Positions 25,001 to 33,699 of a DNA stretch of 64,000 nucleotides are shown here, one piece after another. This DNA comes from Actinophytocola sp050699935 (lineage in GTDB: Bacteria; Actinomycetota; Actinomycetes; Mycobacteriales; Pseudonocardiaceae), in assembly GCF_050699935.1 (NCBI RefSeq), contig NZ_JBOHGB010000010.1:24825-88824 (forward strand). The letters run 5' to 3'. The notes below the pieces were generated by a model. That model was not told where the DNA came from. It made no database searches and saw only the letters and a list, made by a program, of their open reading frames with translations. The translations under genes were made by a program, and so were the position numbers. Position 1 is the first letter of the stretch; each line of letters opens with the position of its first letter.

Positions 25001-26501
25001 CGCGGAAAGCGTGTGGGAGTACGACGAGAACAACCAGCCGGTCGCTTTGCACACGGCCGGTCGCACGCTGCGGTTCGGGTACGACGCCGCGGGCCGGGAG
25101 ATCGAGCGTCACCTCGGCGTGGGCGCGACGCTCACCCAGACCTGGGACGCCAATCACCGGTTGACCACACAGGCGCTGACGACACCGGACGGCGACCGAG
25201 GACCGGGGCTGATCCAGCGTCGCTCGTACCGGTATCACCTGGACGGCAACGTGGCGGCGGTCGTCGACCAGCTGGCCGGTCTCAGGGAGTACGACGTCGA
25301 CCCGATCGGCCGGGTCACCGCGGTCCGCGGTCGTGACTGGACCGAGCGGTACTCCTACGACGCGTCCGGCAACATCACTGTGGCCGGGTGGCCCGCACGC
25401 GAGGATGACGCGGTCGGGGACCGCAGCTACGCCGGAAACCTGATCCGGCAGGCCGGGAACGTTCGCTACCAGCACGACGCCGAGGGTCGGGTGGTGCTGC
25501 GCCAGCACAAGACCCTGTCGAGCAGCGCGCGAAACTGGCACTACGCCTGGGATGCCGAGAGCCGGCTGGTCGGGGTGGTCACCCCGGATGGTCAACAGTG
25601 GCGATACCGGTACGACCCGCTCGGCCGCCGCATCGCCAAGGAGCGGCTCGACGGCGCGGCGGTCGTGGAGCGGGTCGACTTCGCCTGGGACGGTGAGGTG
25701 CTCGCCGAGCAGACGCACAGTTCGCGCACGACGGTGTGGGACTGGGAACCCGGTGGTTTCCGCCCGGTCAGCCAGCTCGAACGGGAGTCGGTCGACGAGC
25801 GGTTCTACGCGATCGTCACCGACCTGGTCGGCACGCCGACCGAACTGGTGGACTGGAGCGGCGCGCTGGCCTGGCGGTCGCAGGACACCCTGTGGGGCGC
25901 CGCACCGGCCACGCCGGCCGGCGAGGTCGCTACCCCGCTGCGCTTCCCTGGGCAGTACTTCGACCAGGAGACTCAGCTCAACTACAACTACCACCGCTAC
26001 TACGATCCGGCGAGCGCCCGGTACCTGAGCAACGACCCGCTCGGCCTGGCGCCCGCGCCGAACCCACAGGCGTACGTCAGCAACCCGACCGCGTCGTTCG
26101 ACCCGCTCGGTCTCGCGCCGTACAACCTGTACCGGGGCATGCGGACCGAGGGCGACCTGCCGAGGACGGGGCCGTCCGCGCGGACATTGGGTGCCCGTCC
26201 CGGAACCGACGTCACCCCAGACGCCGACGGCATGGTCCATCCTGGCGGCGGTGGCATCTCGATCGCGCCCGAGACTGCGAACAACCTGCCGTCGCACCGC
26301 CGTCCCCCGGAGTTCGGCGGCACCGGAAGGGACCCCGTGTGGTCGATCGATCCCGACGACCTACCGGAGGGGCTGGCCTACCGTCGCGACAGCCCGACAT
26401 CGGGGCACGGCGTGATCGAACCGTCCAGGACGATGACCTACGAGGAGTACCAAAGTCTGATCGAGTCGACCGCGGGCAGCTGGAATAGGGTGGACCCATG
26501 A
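22035..26501 (+). CDS. WXG-headed RHS/YD-repeat polymorphic toxin with a Tse2-like C-terminal domain
   Basis: 1488 residues. The N-terminal 150 residues have a WXG100-like helical hairpin (about 97-145, with SGWTGQAADSYR). A hydrophobic helical stretch spans about 170-215. A Pro/Thr/Ser-rich linker covers about 255-350. The DUF6531 entry begins at GDPIDLATGRM (about 355). YD repeats run about 475-1290. The RHS core ends with RFPGQYFDQ, YHRYYDPASARYLS and NDPLGL (1301-1335), and FDPLGLAPYN (about 1354) marks the junction. The last 130 residues start LYRGM and contain GGGGISIAPET, a DLPEGLAYRRDS strand, SGHGVIEPS and MTYEEYQSL. This layout resembles Tse2-type (ADP-ribosyltransferase-like) toxin domains. 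It is probably an interbacterial toxin exported by type VII secretion. Confidence 0.88.
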   Translation: MPEGNPLVAAPVETTNAATGIGIAESAMDLANGVSDGSWVEAGLGAAGVGLEVLSMVIDPVGTLLSYGVGWIIEHFQPLKEALDWLAGDPPEIRAFSETWANVAEEVSAITQEFLNEVNSGTSGWTGQAADSYRAHGAEVADALSGASSLAGGISTGVAIMGEVVAAVRELVREIIAELVGRLIAWAAEIAASLGFATPVVVAQAVSAITKTINTVSTFIRKLIKTIGNVSPLIRNVVTKLDEIIGKLSTLMRGADAPSTPNAPNVAPTTPSSIPDTPTTPSAPTTPSSTPDAPTTRGPDGPSSPDSPGTTPSGTSSPDTTTSPNGSSSPSSVADNNTNPSANSRTNESTPRGGDPIDLATGRMFQTMVDFELAGKLPLTFVRAHRSDYRAGRWFGASWSSTLDQKVEVTTDAVHFAADDGMLLKYPIPGEIGSVLPVQGTPMPLSRTDDGGFTISADDRTLHFAPRAGVQLPISAISDRNGNRIDVDYDADGAPVQIRHSGGYRIAVQTESSRISALRLLDQDSGPGLPLANYRYDEAGRLVEVVNSSRQSMRFEYDQDGRITRWEDRNGMWYRFAYDAEGRCVRGTGRDGCLSYTFEYDDRNRITRSTNSLGNVTTYHLNDQSQIVREVDPLGDETLFEWDGHHRLVSRTDPLGRRYDYTYDEAGHLVVSTRPDGTRSTAEYNDLGLPITVVDPDEAVWHQEYDERGNLTAVVDPTQGRTTYTYGESGQLLTTTDVTGRIRRYQTDAAGLPVVVTTGKGATTRFDRDAFGRVSAITDPVGGVTRFGWTVEGRPAMRVLPDGATERWSYDGEGNAKERVDAMGRVSRTEISHFDLPVAHTGPDGARLEFAYDTELRVTAVTDPRGLVWRYSYDSAGRVVREVDFDGRELTYRYDAAGQVVERTNGAGQTVSFRRDPFGRVVERRAGDALTSFEYDPAGRMTRAVNADAELVFERDAFGRVVAETCNGRTVRSSYDVRGRRTHRVTPSGAESVWEYDENNQPVALHTAGRTLRFGYDAAGREIERHLGVGATLTQTWDANHRLTTQALTTPDGDRGPGLIQRRSYRYHLDGNVAAVVDQLAGLREYDVDPIGRVTAVRGRDWTERYSYDASGNITVAGWPAREDDAVGDRSYAGNLIRQAGNVRYQHDAEGRVVLRQHKTLSSSARNWHYAWDAESRLVGVVTPDGQQWRYRYDPLGRRIAKERLDGAAVVERVDFAWDGEVLAEQTHSSRTTVWDWEPGGFRPVSQLERESVDERFYAIVTDLVGTPTELVDWSGALAWRSQDTLWGAAPATPAGEVATPLRFPGQYFDQETQLNYNYHRYYDPASARYLSNDPLGLAPAPNPQAYVSNPTASFDPLGLAPYNLYRGMRTEGDLPRTGPSARTLGARPGTDVTPDADGMVHPGGGGISIAPETANNLPSHRRPPEFGGTGRDPVWSIDPDDLPEGLAYRRDSPTSGHGVIEPSRTMTYEEYQSLIESTAGSWNRVDP

Positions 26502-26731
26502 CCTGGGAGGAAGACTTCGAGCAGGCGCTCGCGTCGCCGGACCCACTCAGGCGGCTGTCCGACAAGGTCGGAGAACTGGTCGACGGTGGCGCCGATCGCG
26601 AGGCGCTGCGGCAACGGCTGGAAGCATTTCATGTCAGGCTCGCTGATGCGGGCCGGGACGACGAGGACGACGTCGTGCTCGATGTGCTGGACTTCCTGAC
26701 CGGCTGGTGCAATCCCAACCAGCGAATCTGA
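26498..26731 (+). CDS. Cognate immunity protein candidate
   Basis: A 77-residue acidic, all-helical protein whose ATG overlaps the toxin stop (ATGA). The position directly after a polymorphic toxin, small size and strong negative charge (GRDDEDDVVLDVLDFL) are the usual marks of an immunity protein. No family was recognised. The assignment rests on position. Confidence 0.72.
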   Translation: MTWEEDFEQALASPDPLRRLSDKVGELVDGGADREALRQRLEAFHVRLADAGRDDEDDVVLDVLDFLTGWCNPNQRI

Positions 26732-26839
26732 CCAGACGCACCCAGCGGCGGTGTGCGTTCGTTCCCTCGGAGCGCCGGCGCGACCAGAGTTTCCCGGACC
26801 AGCCCAACCCGCGCCTGGTTCGCCGTATCTTCACGCACC

Positions 26840-29089
26840 GTGGACGACCTTACGTTGCGGCGTGAACTGGACTCCGTGATCGCCAGCGCGCTCGAACATG
26901 AGGAGGTCGTCGAGCAGCTCAGGGAACTGAAGATCCCTGGGATCGAGGTCGCCCGCGCCATCCGGAACAAGCCAGGCGTCATGGCGCGGTACCGCTCGGC
27001 CCGGGACTGGGCGCACCAGGCGGCGGTGGCCATTGGGTCGGACAGTGAACGGCTGTGGACTGCCCCGCTGCGTCGCCGGCGGTGGATCACCGTGTTGCCG
27101 CCCGCCGCCCAGCCACTGCTCGCTGTGATCATCGCGTTCGGCTACGGGAGCCTGTCGTTGACGGCCGTTCCCCGCATGCCGCTCGGGCTGGTGCTGTTCG
27201 CGATCGCCGGCGGGGCCGCAGTCCTGGCACTGTCTGTTCGGCTGGCGAGTGGCGCCGTGTACGGGATCTACAAAGGCGTCCGGCTGACCCGTGACTCGCG
27301 CCTCTGGGAGTCGGAGGTCCTGCGCACCATCGTCCTGCCCGAGATTCGCCAGTACCTCGCCGAGCAGGGGGAACCGCTGTACGGCACCGAGCTGTCAGTG
27401 GCCCGGGCGCGCCACGACGACGATGACCGGGAGGCGCCGACGGTCGTTACGACGGCGGGCAACCAGCTCAGGAGGATCCTCGGCCGCTCGACCGCCGAGG
27501 CGGTCGGCATCGCGGGACCACGCGGTGTGGGAAAGACGACGACGATCCGCGCGATCGCGGACGGCATGTTCAGCGCCCCGCTCGCGGCCCCGCCGCTGCC
27601 GGTGATCGCGGCCGCGCCGTCGAAGTACGAGGGCAGAGACTTCGTGCTGCACCTGCACGCGCTCCTGTGCAACGAGGTGGTCGCGCACACCAGTCCGCTG
27701 CTGCTCCTGCCCGGGCAGGAGGTGCGCCGACGCCCGCCGACCTGGCGGGTACTGAAGTGGCCCGCGGCCGTGGTGCTCCTGTTCGCGTCACTGCTGGGGG
27801 CGGCAGCCCTGCTCGGAACCGGGTTCACCGCCGCGATGGGCGAGCCCTTGGATCAGCGCGGCGTGTTCAGCCTCGGCACAGTGACCAGCGGACGGGCTCA
27901 GATCGCGCTGGTCCTCGTCGACGTCGCGGGCCTCGTCGCCGTCGCGGTGGTGCTCGCGGTGCTCTGCCTTGTCCCGGTCGGGCTGGCGATGGTGCTCGAC
28001 GGCGGCGCGATCCGTCTCCAACGCCTCCGCCGCGCGAGCACCTACCCGTGGGCCGTGCGGTTGCGAGCGGAGGCGTTCGAGCAGCTGCGGAGCATCCGCT
28101 TCCTCCAGACCTATACCAGCGGGTGGTCCGGCAAGATCGGCCTCCCGCTCAAGGCGGAGGCCGGGTGGAACGCCGCGATCGCACGAGCCGAGCAGAACCG
28201 CACCCACCCGGAGGTGGTAGCGGACTTCCGCCGGTTCGCGGAGCGAACCGCGACCACGCTGAGCAACGCGGGAGTCATCGACCAGGTGATCATCGCGATC
28301 GACGAGCTCGACAAGGTGGACGACCCGGCCGAGGCGCACGCACTCGTCAACGACGTCAAAGGCATCTTCGGGATCCCGAACTGCCTTTTCCTCGTGTCCG
28401 TCTCAGAAGACGCGCTGTCGGCGTTCGAGCGGCGCGGGATCCCCGTGCGGGACGCGTTCGACAGCGCGTTCACCCAGATCGTACGCGTGGACAACTTCAC
28501 GCTGGCCGAGAGCCGGCGCTGGCTGTCGCGGCGGCTGCGCGACGTGCCGGAACAGTTCACGTACCTGTTGCACTGCCTGTCCGGCGGACTGCCACGCGAG
28601 CTGCGCCGCGCGACGACCGAACTGGTCGACATCGTCGCCGAGGACGACCGCGGCGACCTCGAGTACGTGACCGAGGCGCTGCTCGATCGAGAGCTGGATC
28701 GCAAGACGCACGCGTTCATGGCCGCCGTGCACCGGTGCGACGACTCCGCCGAGCGGAGCGACTACGTCGCCGACCTCGTGACCGTCCCGGACGCGCGCAC
28801 ACCCGGGCAGCAGGTGGCGCTGGCGGAGAAGCTGCGGCCCAAGGAGACGGTCACCGAGCTGCGGAGCGTGCGGTGGCAGAGCGCGTGCTTCCTGCTGTTC
28901 TGCGCGACTGTCCGGGAGATCTTCGGCAACGCGCTCGGCCCGTCGGGACTCGGCGCGGAGCTCGAATCGCTCGCCCGGGCCAGGGCCCAGCTGAGCGTCG
29001 ACCCGCAGGTCGCCTGGCGACTGGTGTGGTCGGTGCGCGAGGCGAGGGTCATGATGGCGGCGCCCTCCGAAGGACCGCGTGACGACTAG
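26840..29089 (+). CDS. KAP-type P-loop NTPase with transmembrane insertions
   Basis: About 749 residues from a GTG at 26840, eight bases after a TATCTT -10-like hexamer (leaderless type). Two transmembrane helices lie at about 92-135. Walker A is GPRGVGKTT (about 226). Two more hydrophobic segments lie at about 310-328 and 354-388, between Walker A and Walker B (IIAIDELDK, about 483). Transmembrane insertion between the Walker motifs is the hallmark of KAP NTPases. A GIPNCLFLVSVSEDAL sensor strand and an SGGLPRELRR helix follow. KAP proteins are associated with phage exclusion and membrane signalling. Here it directly follows the toxin-immunity pair, so a role in the same conflict island is likely but unproven. 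Confidence 0.78.
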   Translation: MDDLTLRRELDSVIASALEHEEVVEQLRELKIPGIEVARAIRNKPGVMARYRSARDWAHQAAVAIGSDSERLWTAPLRRRRWITVLPPAAQPLLAVIIAFGYGSLSLTAVPRMPLGLVLFAIAGGAAVLALSVRLASGAVYGIYKGVRLTRDSRLWESEVLRTIVLPEIRQYLAEQGEPLYGTELSVARARHDDDDREAPTVVTTAGNQLRRILGRSTAEAVGIAGPRGVGKTTTIRAIADGMFSAPLAAPPLPVIAAAPSKYEGRDFVLHLHALLCNEVVAHTSPLLLLPGQEVRRRPPTWRVLKWPAAVVLLFASLLGAAALLGTGFTAAMGEPLDQRGVFSLGTVTSGRAQIALVLVDVAGLVAVAVVLAVLCLVPVGLAMVLDGGAIRLQRLRRASTYPWAVRLRAEAFEQLRSIRFLQTYTSGWSGKIGLPLKAEAGWNAAIARAEQNRTHPEVVADFRRFAERTATTLSNAGVIDQVIIAIDELDKVDDPAEAHALVNDVKGIFGIPNCLFLVSVSEDALSAFERRGIPVRDAFDSAFTQIVRVDNFTLAESRRWLSRRLRDVPEQFTYLLHCLSGGLPRELRRATTELVDIVAEDDRGDLEYVTEALLDRELDRKTHAFMAAVHRCDDSAERSDYVADLVTVPDARTPGQQVALAEKLRPKETVTELRSVRWQSACFLLFCATVREIFGNALGPSGLGAELESLARARAQLSVDPQVAWRLVWSVREARVMMAAPSEGPRDD

Positions 29090-29230
29090 GGTGTCCGCGA
29101 TCGTCAGCAGTCACACGATCCGTACGCCTCGACGTCACCTGAGCTTGAGCTCGCGCCCAGCGACCCGGCCAGATCCCGTCCGGATTACGTCGCCCCGGGC
29201 ACTCGCTTCGTCTGCCTCAGCTCCACGGCC

Positions 29231-29575
29231 GTGCTGGCCGCCGACGCGGATGGCCCCCCACCGGGGCGTACGTGCGGTTCTCGCCCCGGTGAACGCGACG
29301 ATCTGCGGCTCGGCTGGGTAATCGACCCGACCGACGAAGTCGCCTACCTGCACCTGTGGCCGGCCTCCGGACACGAGGTGATCGTGGGCGGTCTTCCGGT
29401 GCCGATGATCGGCCTTTGCGACGTGGCGACGGCGATCGTGCGGATCAGCGAGGCGCCGGCTGACACCCTGACAGGGGTGATCGACCTGGTCGCCGGTTGC
29501 CCGACCCAGGCCGAACCGGACCCAGGACCGCCAGCCCGATCACCTCCCTTGCCAGCTTTGGCAGCTACATCGTGA
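29231..29575 (+). other. Uncertain open frame after the KAP gene
   Basis: The plus strand stays open from the KAP stop to 29575. It holds a plausible protein-like stretch (RLGWVIDPTDEVAYLHLWPA, then GLCDVATAIVRISEAP). A second scrap in another frame ends IVIVGSAVAKDRYADDVQRF with a stop at 29643. No ribosome site or recognised domain was seen. It may be the end of a lost gene. Confidence 0.25.
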
Positions 29576-29689
29576 TCGTCGGTTCAGCGGTCGCGAAGGA
29601 CCGCTACGCCGATGATGTTCAGCGGTTCCTCGACGAGCATTAGCACCGTGGGGCGGCCGATGTGCGTGAGGCGCGAGTCCTTCACGTGC

Positions 29690-29975
29690 CGCTGGCCTGG
29701 GCGCTCGGCCAGCCGGCGTGCTCGACCGCCCAGGCGAGTGCGTAGTCGGCGACCTCCTCACAGCCCTTCTGCGCGGGCAGCAGGTGCGCCTTGCCCTCGT
29801 ACTCTTTGATCTCGGTGACGGTGTTCGACTTGTAGTGCTTGGCGTTCGATCGCTGCACGTGTGTTGGCGAACGCGTAGTGCCACTGCTCGGCGGTGAGGC
29901 CGACCGCCCGGTGTCGGTTGGCCGGGTTCTTCAGCACCGGCGAGCCTGGCCAGCCGGTGACAGCGTTGGTCCGGT
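29690..29975 (-). pseudogene. Alpha/beta hydrolase remnant with internal deletion
   Basis: On the minus strand a PVLKNPANRHRAVGLTAEQW segment leads into WHYAFANT. After a gap this is followed in another frame by RSNAKHYKSNTVTEIKEYEG and HLLPAQKGCEEVADYALAW. Both belong to one family of actinobacterial alpha/beta hydrolases near the C-terminal histidine (AHLLPAQ). The active-site front half is missing and part of the middle is deleted, so this is a dead gene fragment. Confidence 0.62.
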
Positions 29976-29977
29976 CG

Positions 29978-30745
29978 TCAGGTGGTGGCTTCGGTGAGGA
30001 ACGCCGGTGGCGCCTGCAGGTCGTGGGCTCGGAACAGCACCGCGTGCTCGACCCCCAGCCGCTTCCCGTTCATCGCAAGGATCTTCGGGATGAAGTCCGC
30101 CGGCGCGGGATGGTCCGGGAGCGCGGCCAGGTACCCGGCATGTGCCTCCAGTGACGCGATCCCGCGCCGCAGTGGCTCACCGGTGACGTCCACACCGTGG
30201 GTCGCGTCGAGTCCGCCGGCGATTCCGGGGATGATGATCCAGCGCACGTCGCACGGTTCGAGGCCGTCGTCGTCGATCTGCTCGGCGAAGACCCACCGGT
30301 TGCCGGCGTCGCGCACCGCGTCGACCGTCGCCAGACCGGCGGCACGGTGATCGGACTGGTCGAAACCCATCGACGTCTCGACCTCGAACCCACCGCCGAT
30401 CACGACATCCGGCTTGAACCGGCGGATCTCCTGACAGATGTCGCGGCGCAGATCCAGGCCGTATACCAGCATGCCGTCGGGGTGTTCGAGCACGGTGAGG
30501 TGCTTGACGCCGACGGCCGCGCACGCGGCCCGCTGGTCGGCGAGACGCAGGCGTGCGGTCTCCTCCGGCGGGTTCGGCATACCGGCTTCCCCGCGGGTGA
30601 GCAGCAGGTAGCCGACGTCGACTCCGCGCGCGGTCCAGCGCGCGACGGCGGCGGAGGTGCCGTACTCCATGTCGTCCGGGTGCGCGACGACGCAGAGTAC
30701 GCGCTGGAAGGACTCGTCAGGCAGGGCAGGCAGCAACTCAGTCAT
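29978..30745 (-). CDS. PIG-L / LmbE family deacetylase
   Basis: 255 residues. The zinc-site motif VVAHPDDMEYG is at about 25-35, and the second ligand histidine is in QSDHRAAGLATVDAVRDA. The family deacetylates N-acetylglucosaminyl conjugates (for example in mycothiol synthesis or glycopeptide/mycothiol-conjugate processing). The length is right for the family. The ATG at 30745 is used; an in-frame GTG at 30760 with GAGG upstream is equally possible. It has no operon partner: downstream is hydrolase debris. The following 30761-31100 region holds no gene. Confidence 0.85.
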   Translation of the reverse strand: MTELLPALPDESFQRVLCVVAHPDDMEYGTSAAVARWTARGVDVGYLLLTRGEAGMPNPPEETARLRLADQRAACAAVGVKHLTVLEHPDGMLVYGLDLRRDICQEIRRFKPDVVIGGGFEVETSMGFDQSDHRAAGLATVDAVRDAGNRWVFAEQIDDDGLEPCDVRWIIIPGIAGGLDATHGVDVTGEPLRRGIASLEAHAGYLAALPDHPAPADFIPKILAMNGKRLGVEHAVLFRAHDLQAPPAFLTEATT

Positions 30746-31102
30746 GCTTACAGCTTGCACCTCGCGCCCCGAGCAGAGCCGGACGCACGACTGTCGGTAT
30801 GGCGACTGATTCCGAACCGACTGTTCCCGAACGCTGGGAAACGCCCCGATCAGGTCAGAAGCGGCCCAGACCGACCGCGATCGGCGGCTCGCGGCGGCGA
30901 TAGTCCAGGTTGACTTCCGGGAACTCGGAACAGGCCTACTGGATCAGGCCGTCACAGCCGACTTCAATACAGGCCAAGTCCCAGTAAGGGGACACGGCTC
31001 CACTCGGCCGCGCCGCCGAAGCAACGAGTGCGGCCACCGGGCATCGCTGCCCACGCCGTCGTGAACCCACGGTAGCGCGAGCACCCAGGCCTCATCGTCC
31101 GT

Positions 31103-31525
31103 CTACTGTAGACGAAATGCCGCGGCCTGACACCACACGGTGGCCTCCTGTGCACACTGGTCCCTCGGCGAAGCGGTGAAGAGGCCCGGCGCGTCGATCT
31201 GGAAGAACTGACCCGTCTGGCCGATGTCATCGGAGTACACCGAGAACGTGGTCAGGTAGTCCTGGCCGTCCACGATCTCGCCCGGCGCTCGGCGCCCCAC
31301 TCGATCCACGAAAGATCCCCCGCGGAGTGCCCTGGTGGGGTCACGCCGGGCGGGCCACTTGACGTCCGGCACGTCGAAGGCGGCCGTGGAATCACCGGAC
31401 GTCGGCGCGTACACCGTGCCCGCCGACTCCAGGCCGGCGAGCGCCCGACCCCCGCGAGGATTCGCCGTCGTGCTCGGCGTCACCAGAACGGCAATCCCGA
31501 CCGCGACGACGAGCACGCCTGTCAT
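31103..31525 (-). CDS. Small secreted or membrane-anchored hypothetical protein
   Basis: 140 residues beginning with a hydrophobic segment (MTGVLVVAVGIAVLVTPSTTA) that could be a signal or anchor. The mature part includes FSVYSDDIGQTGQFFQID and two cysteines near the end (DQCAQEATVWCQ). It overlaps the tail of the MmpS-like frame by 134 bases in another frame. No ribosome site is clear, and it may be a frame-shifted continuation of an ancestral gene rather than a separate one. The function is unknown. Confidence 0.45.
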   Translation of the reverse strand: MTGVLVVAVGIAVLVTPSTTANPRGGRALAGLESAGTVYAPTSGDSTAAFDVPDVKWPARRDPTRALRGGSFVDRVGRRAPGEIVDGQDYLTTFSVYSDDIGQTGQFFQIDAPGLFTASPRDQCAQEATVWCQAAAFRLQ

Positions 31526-31913
31526 CCGGCGCCGAGTCTACCGTCACCGACCACGGCAAACTGCTGACCGTTTTCTCGAAGTCCTTGGCGTCGGATCCGG
31601 TGTAGACAACGGTCGGCGGCGACTCTGAGGTGCCGGTGATCTCATAGGTGATGCTGTTCGTCGGAGCGGCGGAAGTTGACTTCTCGAGCTCGTTGCTGTC
31701 GCCCGTGTTGTCGGCGTTGTTGTCCTCGCCGCCGGGGAGGGTGAAGAACAGCACCGAGGCGACACCGACAACCACGACCGCCACTATCGCGCCGATGATC
31801 AACGGCAGGTTGCTCTTGCGCGGCGGCCCGCTCGGAAACCGTAGCGGGAATTGTTGATTCGGCACCTGCGGTTGGTTCGGATCGGGAACACCATGACCAG
31901 AGCCTGGCTGCAT
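31392..31913 (-). CDS. MmpS-like membrane-anchored protein, probably C-terminally damaged
   Basis: 173 codons. The cytoplasmic head is short and Pro/Gln-rich. One transmembrane helix (LPLIIGAIVAVVVVGVASVL) follows, then a Ser/Thr/acidic linker and a beta-rich module starting ITYEITGTSESPPTVVYT and FEKTVSSLPWSVTV. This matches the membrane-proximal half of MmpS-family proteins. After SVTV the frame runs into low-complexity arginine/aspartate codons that look non-native, so the C-terminal strand of the beta-sandwich is probably lost by frameshift. AAGGAC lies upstream of the ATG. No MmpL partner is nearby. Confidence 0.55.
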   Translation of the reverse strand: MQPGSGHGVPDPNQPQVPNQQFPLRFPSGPPRKSNLPLIIGAIVAVVVVGVASVLFFTLPGGEDNNADNTGDSNELEKSTSAAPTNSITYEITGTSESPPTVVYTGSDAKDFEKTVSSLPWSVTVDSAPDDRRARRRGRDCRSGDAEHDGESSRGSGARRPGVGGHGVRADVR

Positions 31914-32678
31914 GCCTTGTCGTCCTTCTCAATGAACTGGAATCGCGGGGCTGAGTCAGTCGACCAACGACGCCTGTGCGGCCGGGCCGACGCCGTGCAT
32001 GTCGCGGTACGGACCGTCAGCGTCGCGTTCTGGACATCCGGATGGGCACGCACCCTGCGGTCCTGGCGGCTGCGCACCCACGTCCACGCGGGATGGACAC
32101 GTGCTGGGCTCGATGTAACCGCACCCACGTACGGATTCCCAGGCTCCTGCCGGCGGTAGTTCGACAGCCGCCGAATGCCCTGCTCGAGGTCTACGTTCGC
32201 CGCGTCGCGGTGCGGGCGAGATTGTCGTATCCGGGGTCGCTGCCAGGCCCAGAGCGGGCCAAGGTGGCGGCGGGTCGCGAGCGCACGGGCCGTGACAGTC
32301 ACAACTTCCGATTACCGCCGTATGTCCGCGGGAGGGCTTGCATGCTCGATGCCAAACAGCACCAGGAAACGTTCCCGGCAGGCCACGACGGCGGCGCGAG
32401 CGGCAGCCGAAACAGGCACGTCGACCCGCGACTCACGCAGTCTCACGTTGGTCGACCGCCTCCTACGGAGTGTGCGGAATCAGTCACCTCACGCTGGGAC
32501 GACCTCATCGCGGACGCCATGTCCACATGAGACATTCAGGGTTGGCGTTCGTAGTCGCGGACGTCGCAGCGAGCTTGGGAGATCGGCTGGGGCGTTGAGC
32601 CCGTTGTGGGGGCGACGCGGTTGACAACACTGTCGGCGGCCGCCCGTTTGTACGTGTTTTATACGCGGGGTTGCCACC
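31914..32678. other. Gene-poor stretch
   Basis: These 765 bases hold only overlapping short open frames with no recognised domain, ribosome site or repeat. The promoters of the diverging MmpS-like gene and the Tat-exported peptidase are presumably here. Confidence 0.4.
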
Positions 32679-32711
32679 ATGACCGTGGATCTGAGCGAAC
32701 GGAGTGTGCTG

Positions 32712-33602
32712 ATGGTTCAGTCACCGGATGGGAGTGCGATCTACTCGAGGCGCCGGTTGCTCTCTCGTGGTGTCGCAGCCGGGGCGGTGCTGGTGGTGCC
32801 GGCGTTGGTTGGCACACAGGTTGCGGCCCGTGCGGCCACCCCGACTACCAGGGCGTTGGCGGTGGTGGACATGGAGATGGTGTTGGTTGCCTGCCAGGTG
32901 GATCCGCCGAAGTCGGGCACGGGTACCACGCCCGGCGCCGAGGAGCATGTGCTCACGGTGGAGCAGGCGCTGCGGGCGAAGGGCTTGCTCGCCACGGCTC
33001 AGACCGACGGCCATTTCGGTACCGCGACGTTGGATGCGTATGCCGCGTGGCAGCGCAGCCTGGGTTTCGAAGGCCTCGACGCCAACGGCGTCCCGGGTCG
33101 CACCTCGCTGATCCAGCTGGGCTCCGGCCGGTTCGACGTGACGCGGCCGGTAACGGCCGGCTCCCGCACCGACTCCTACGGCGGCAAAAGGGTCAACACC
33201 CGGACCGCCGACATGCTGCGGGCGGCGGACGGCATGCTCTCCTGGAGCCTGACCCTGACGCAAGGGTCCTACACGCCGGGCAACCCCGACTCGGCAGGCA
33301 CCCACGACGGTGGCGGGGTGGTCGACATCAGTGTGAGCAGCATGAGCATGACCCAGCGGTGGCAGACCGTCCGTGCGCTGCGCACCGTCGGGTTCGCGGC
33401 ATGGCTGCGCACACCCGATGACGGGTTCGCGTACCACATCCACGCCAACGGTATCTCCGACCCGGACATGTCCCGGCCCGCCCGCAACCAGGTCCACGAC
33501 CACTACTTCGGCAGGAACGGGCTGGCCAACCACGCTCCGGACAACACGCCGGAGCAGTATCGCGTGGCGTTCACGTGGTGGGAGAGGTACAAACGCGGCT
33601 GA
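32712..33602 (+). CDS. Tat-exported peptidoglycan-binding / VanY-like peptidase
   Basis: 296 residues from an ATG with CGGAG upstream; an ATG at 32679 would add 11 residues. A twin-arginine signal (SRRRLLSRG plus hydrophobic run) ends near residue 45. A peptidoglycan-binding-1-like helical region follows (VEQALRAKGLLATAQTDGHF, TLDAYAAWQRSLGF). The C-terminal catalytic-like domain has GTHDGGGVVDIS and YHIHAN, consistent with the HxxxxxxD and late histidine of M15/VanY-type D,D-peptidases. It probably trims cell wall. It is monocistronic. Confidence 0.78.
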   Translation: MVQSPDGSAIYSRRRLLSRGVAAGAVLVVPALVGTQVAARAATPTTRALAVVDMEMVLVACQVDPPKSGTGTTPGAEEHVLTVEQALRAKGLLATAQTDGHFGTATLDAYAAWQRSLGFEGLDANGVPGRTSLIQLGSGRFDVTRPVTAGSRTDSYGGKRVNTRTADMLRAADGMLSWSLTLTQGSYTPGNPDSAGTHDGGGVVDISVSSMSMTQRWQTVRALRTVGFAAWLRTPDDGFAYHIHANGISDPDMSRPARNQVHDHYFGRNGLANHAPDNTPEQYRVAFTWWERYKRG

Positions 33603-33699
33603 ACATGCTGTGGTCGCGGTGAACGTGGCAGTCGCGTCGGGTGCGACAGTGTCCGTGCGAATCGATGTACTCGGTCGATCGTGGCACCTGGGTGGAGTC

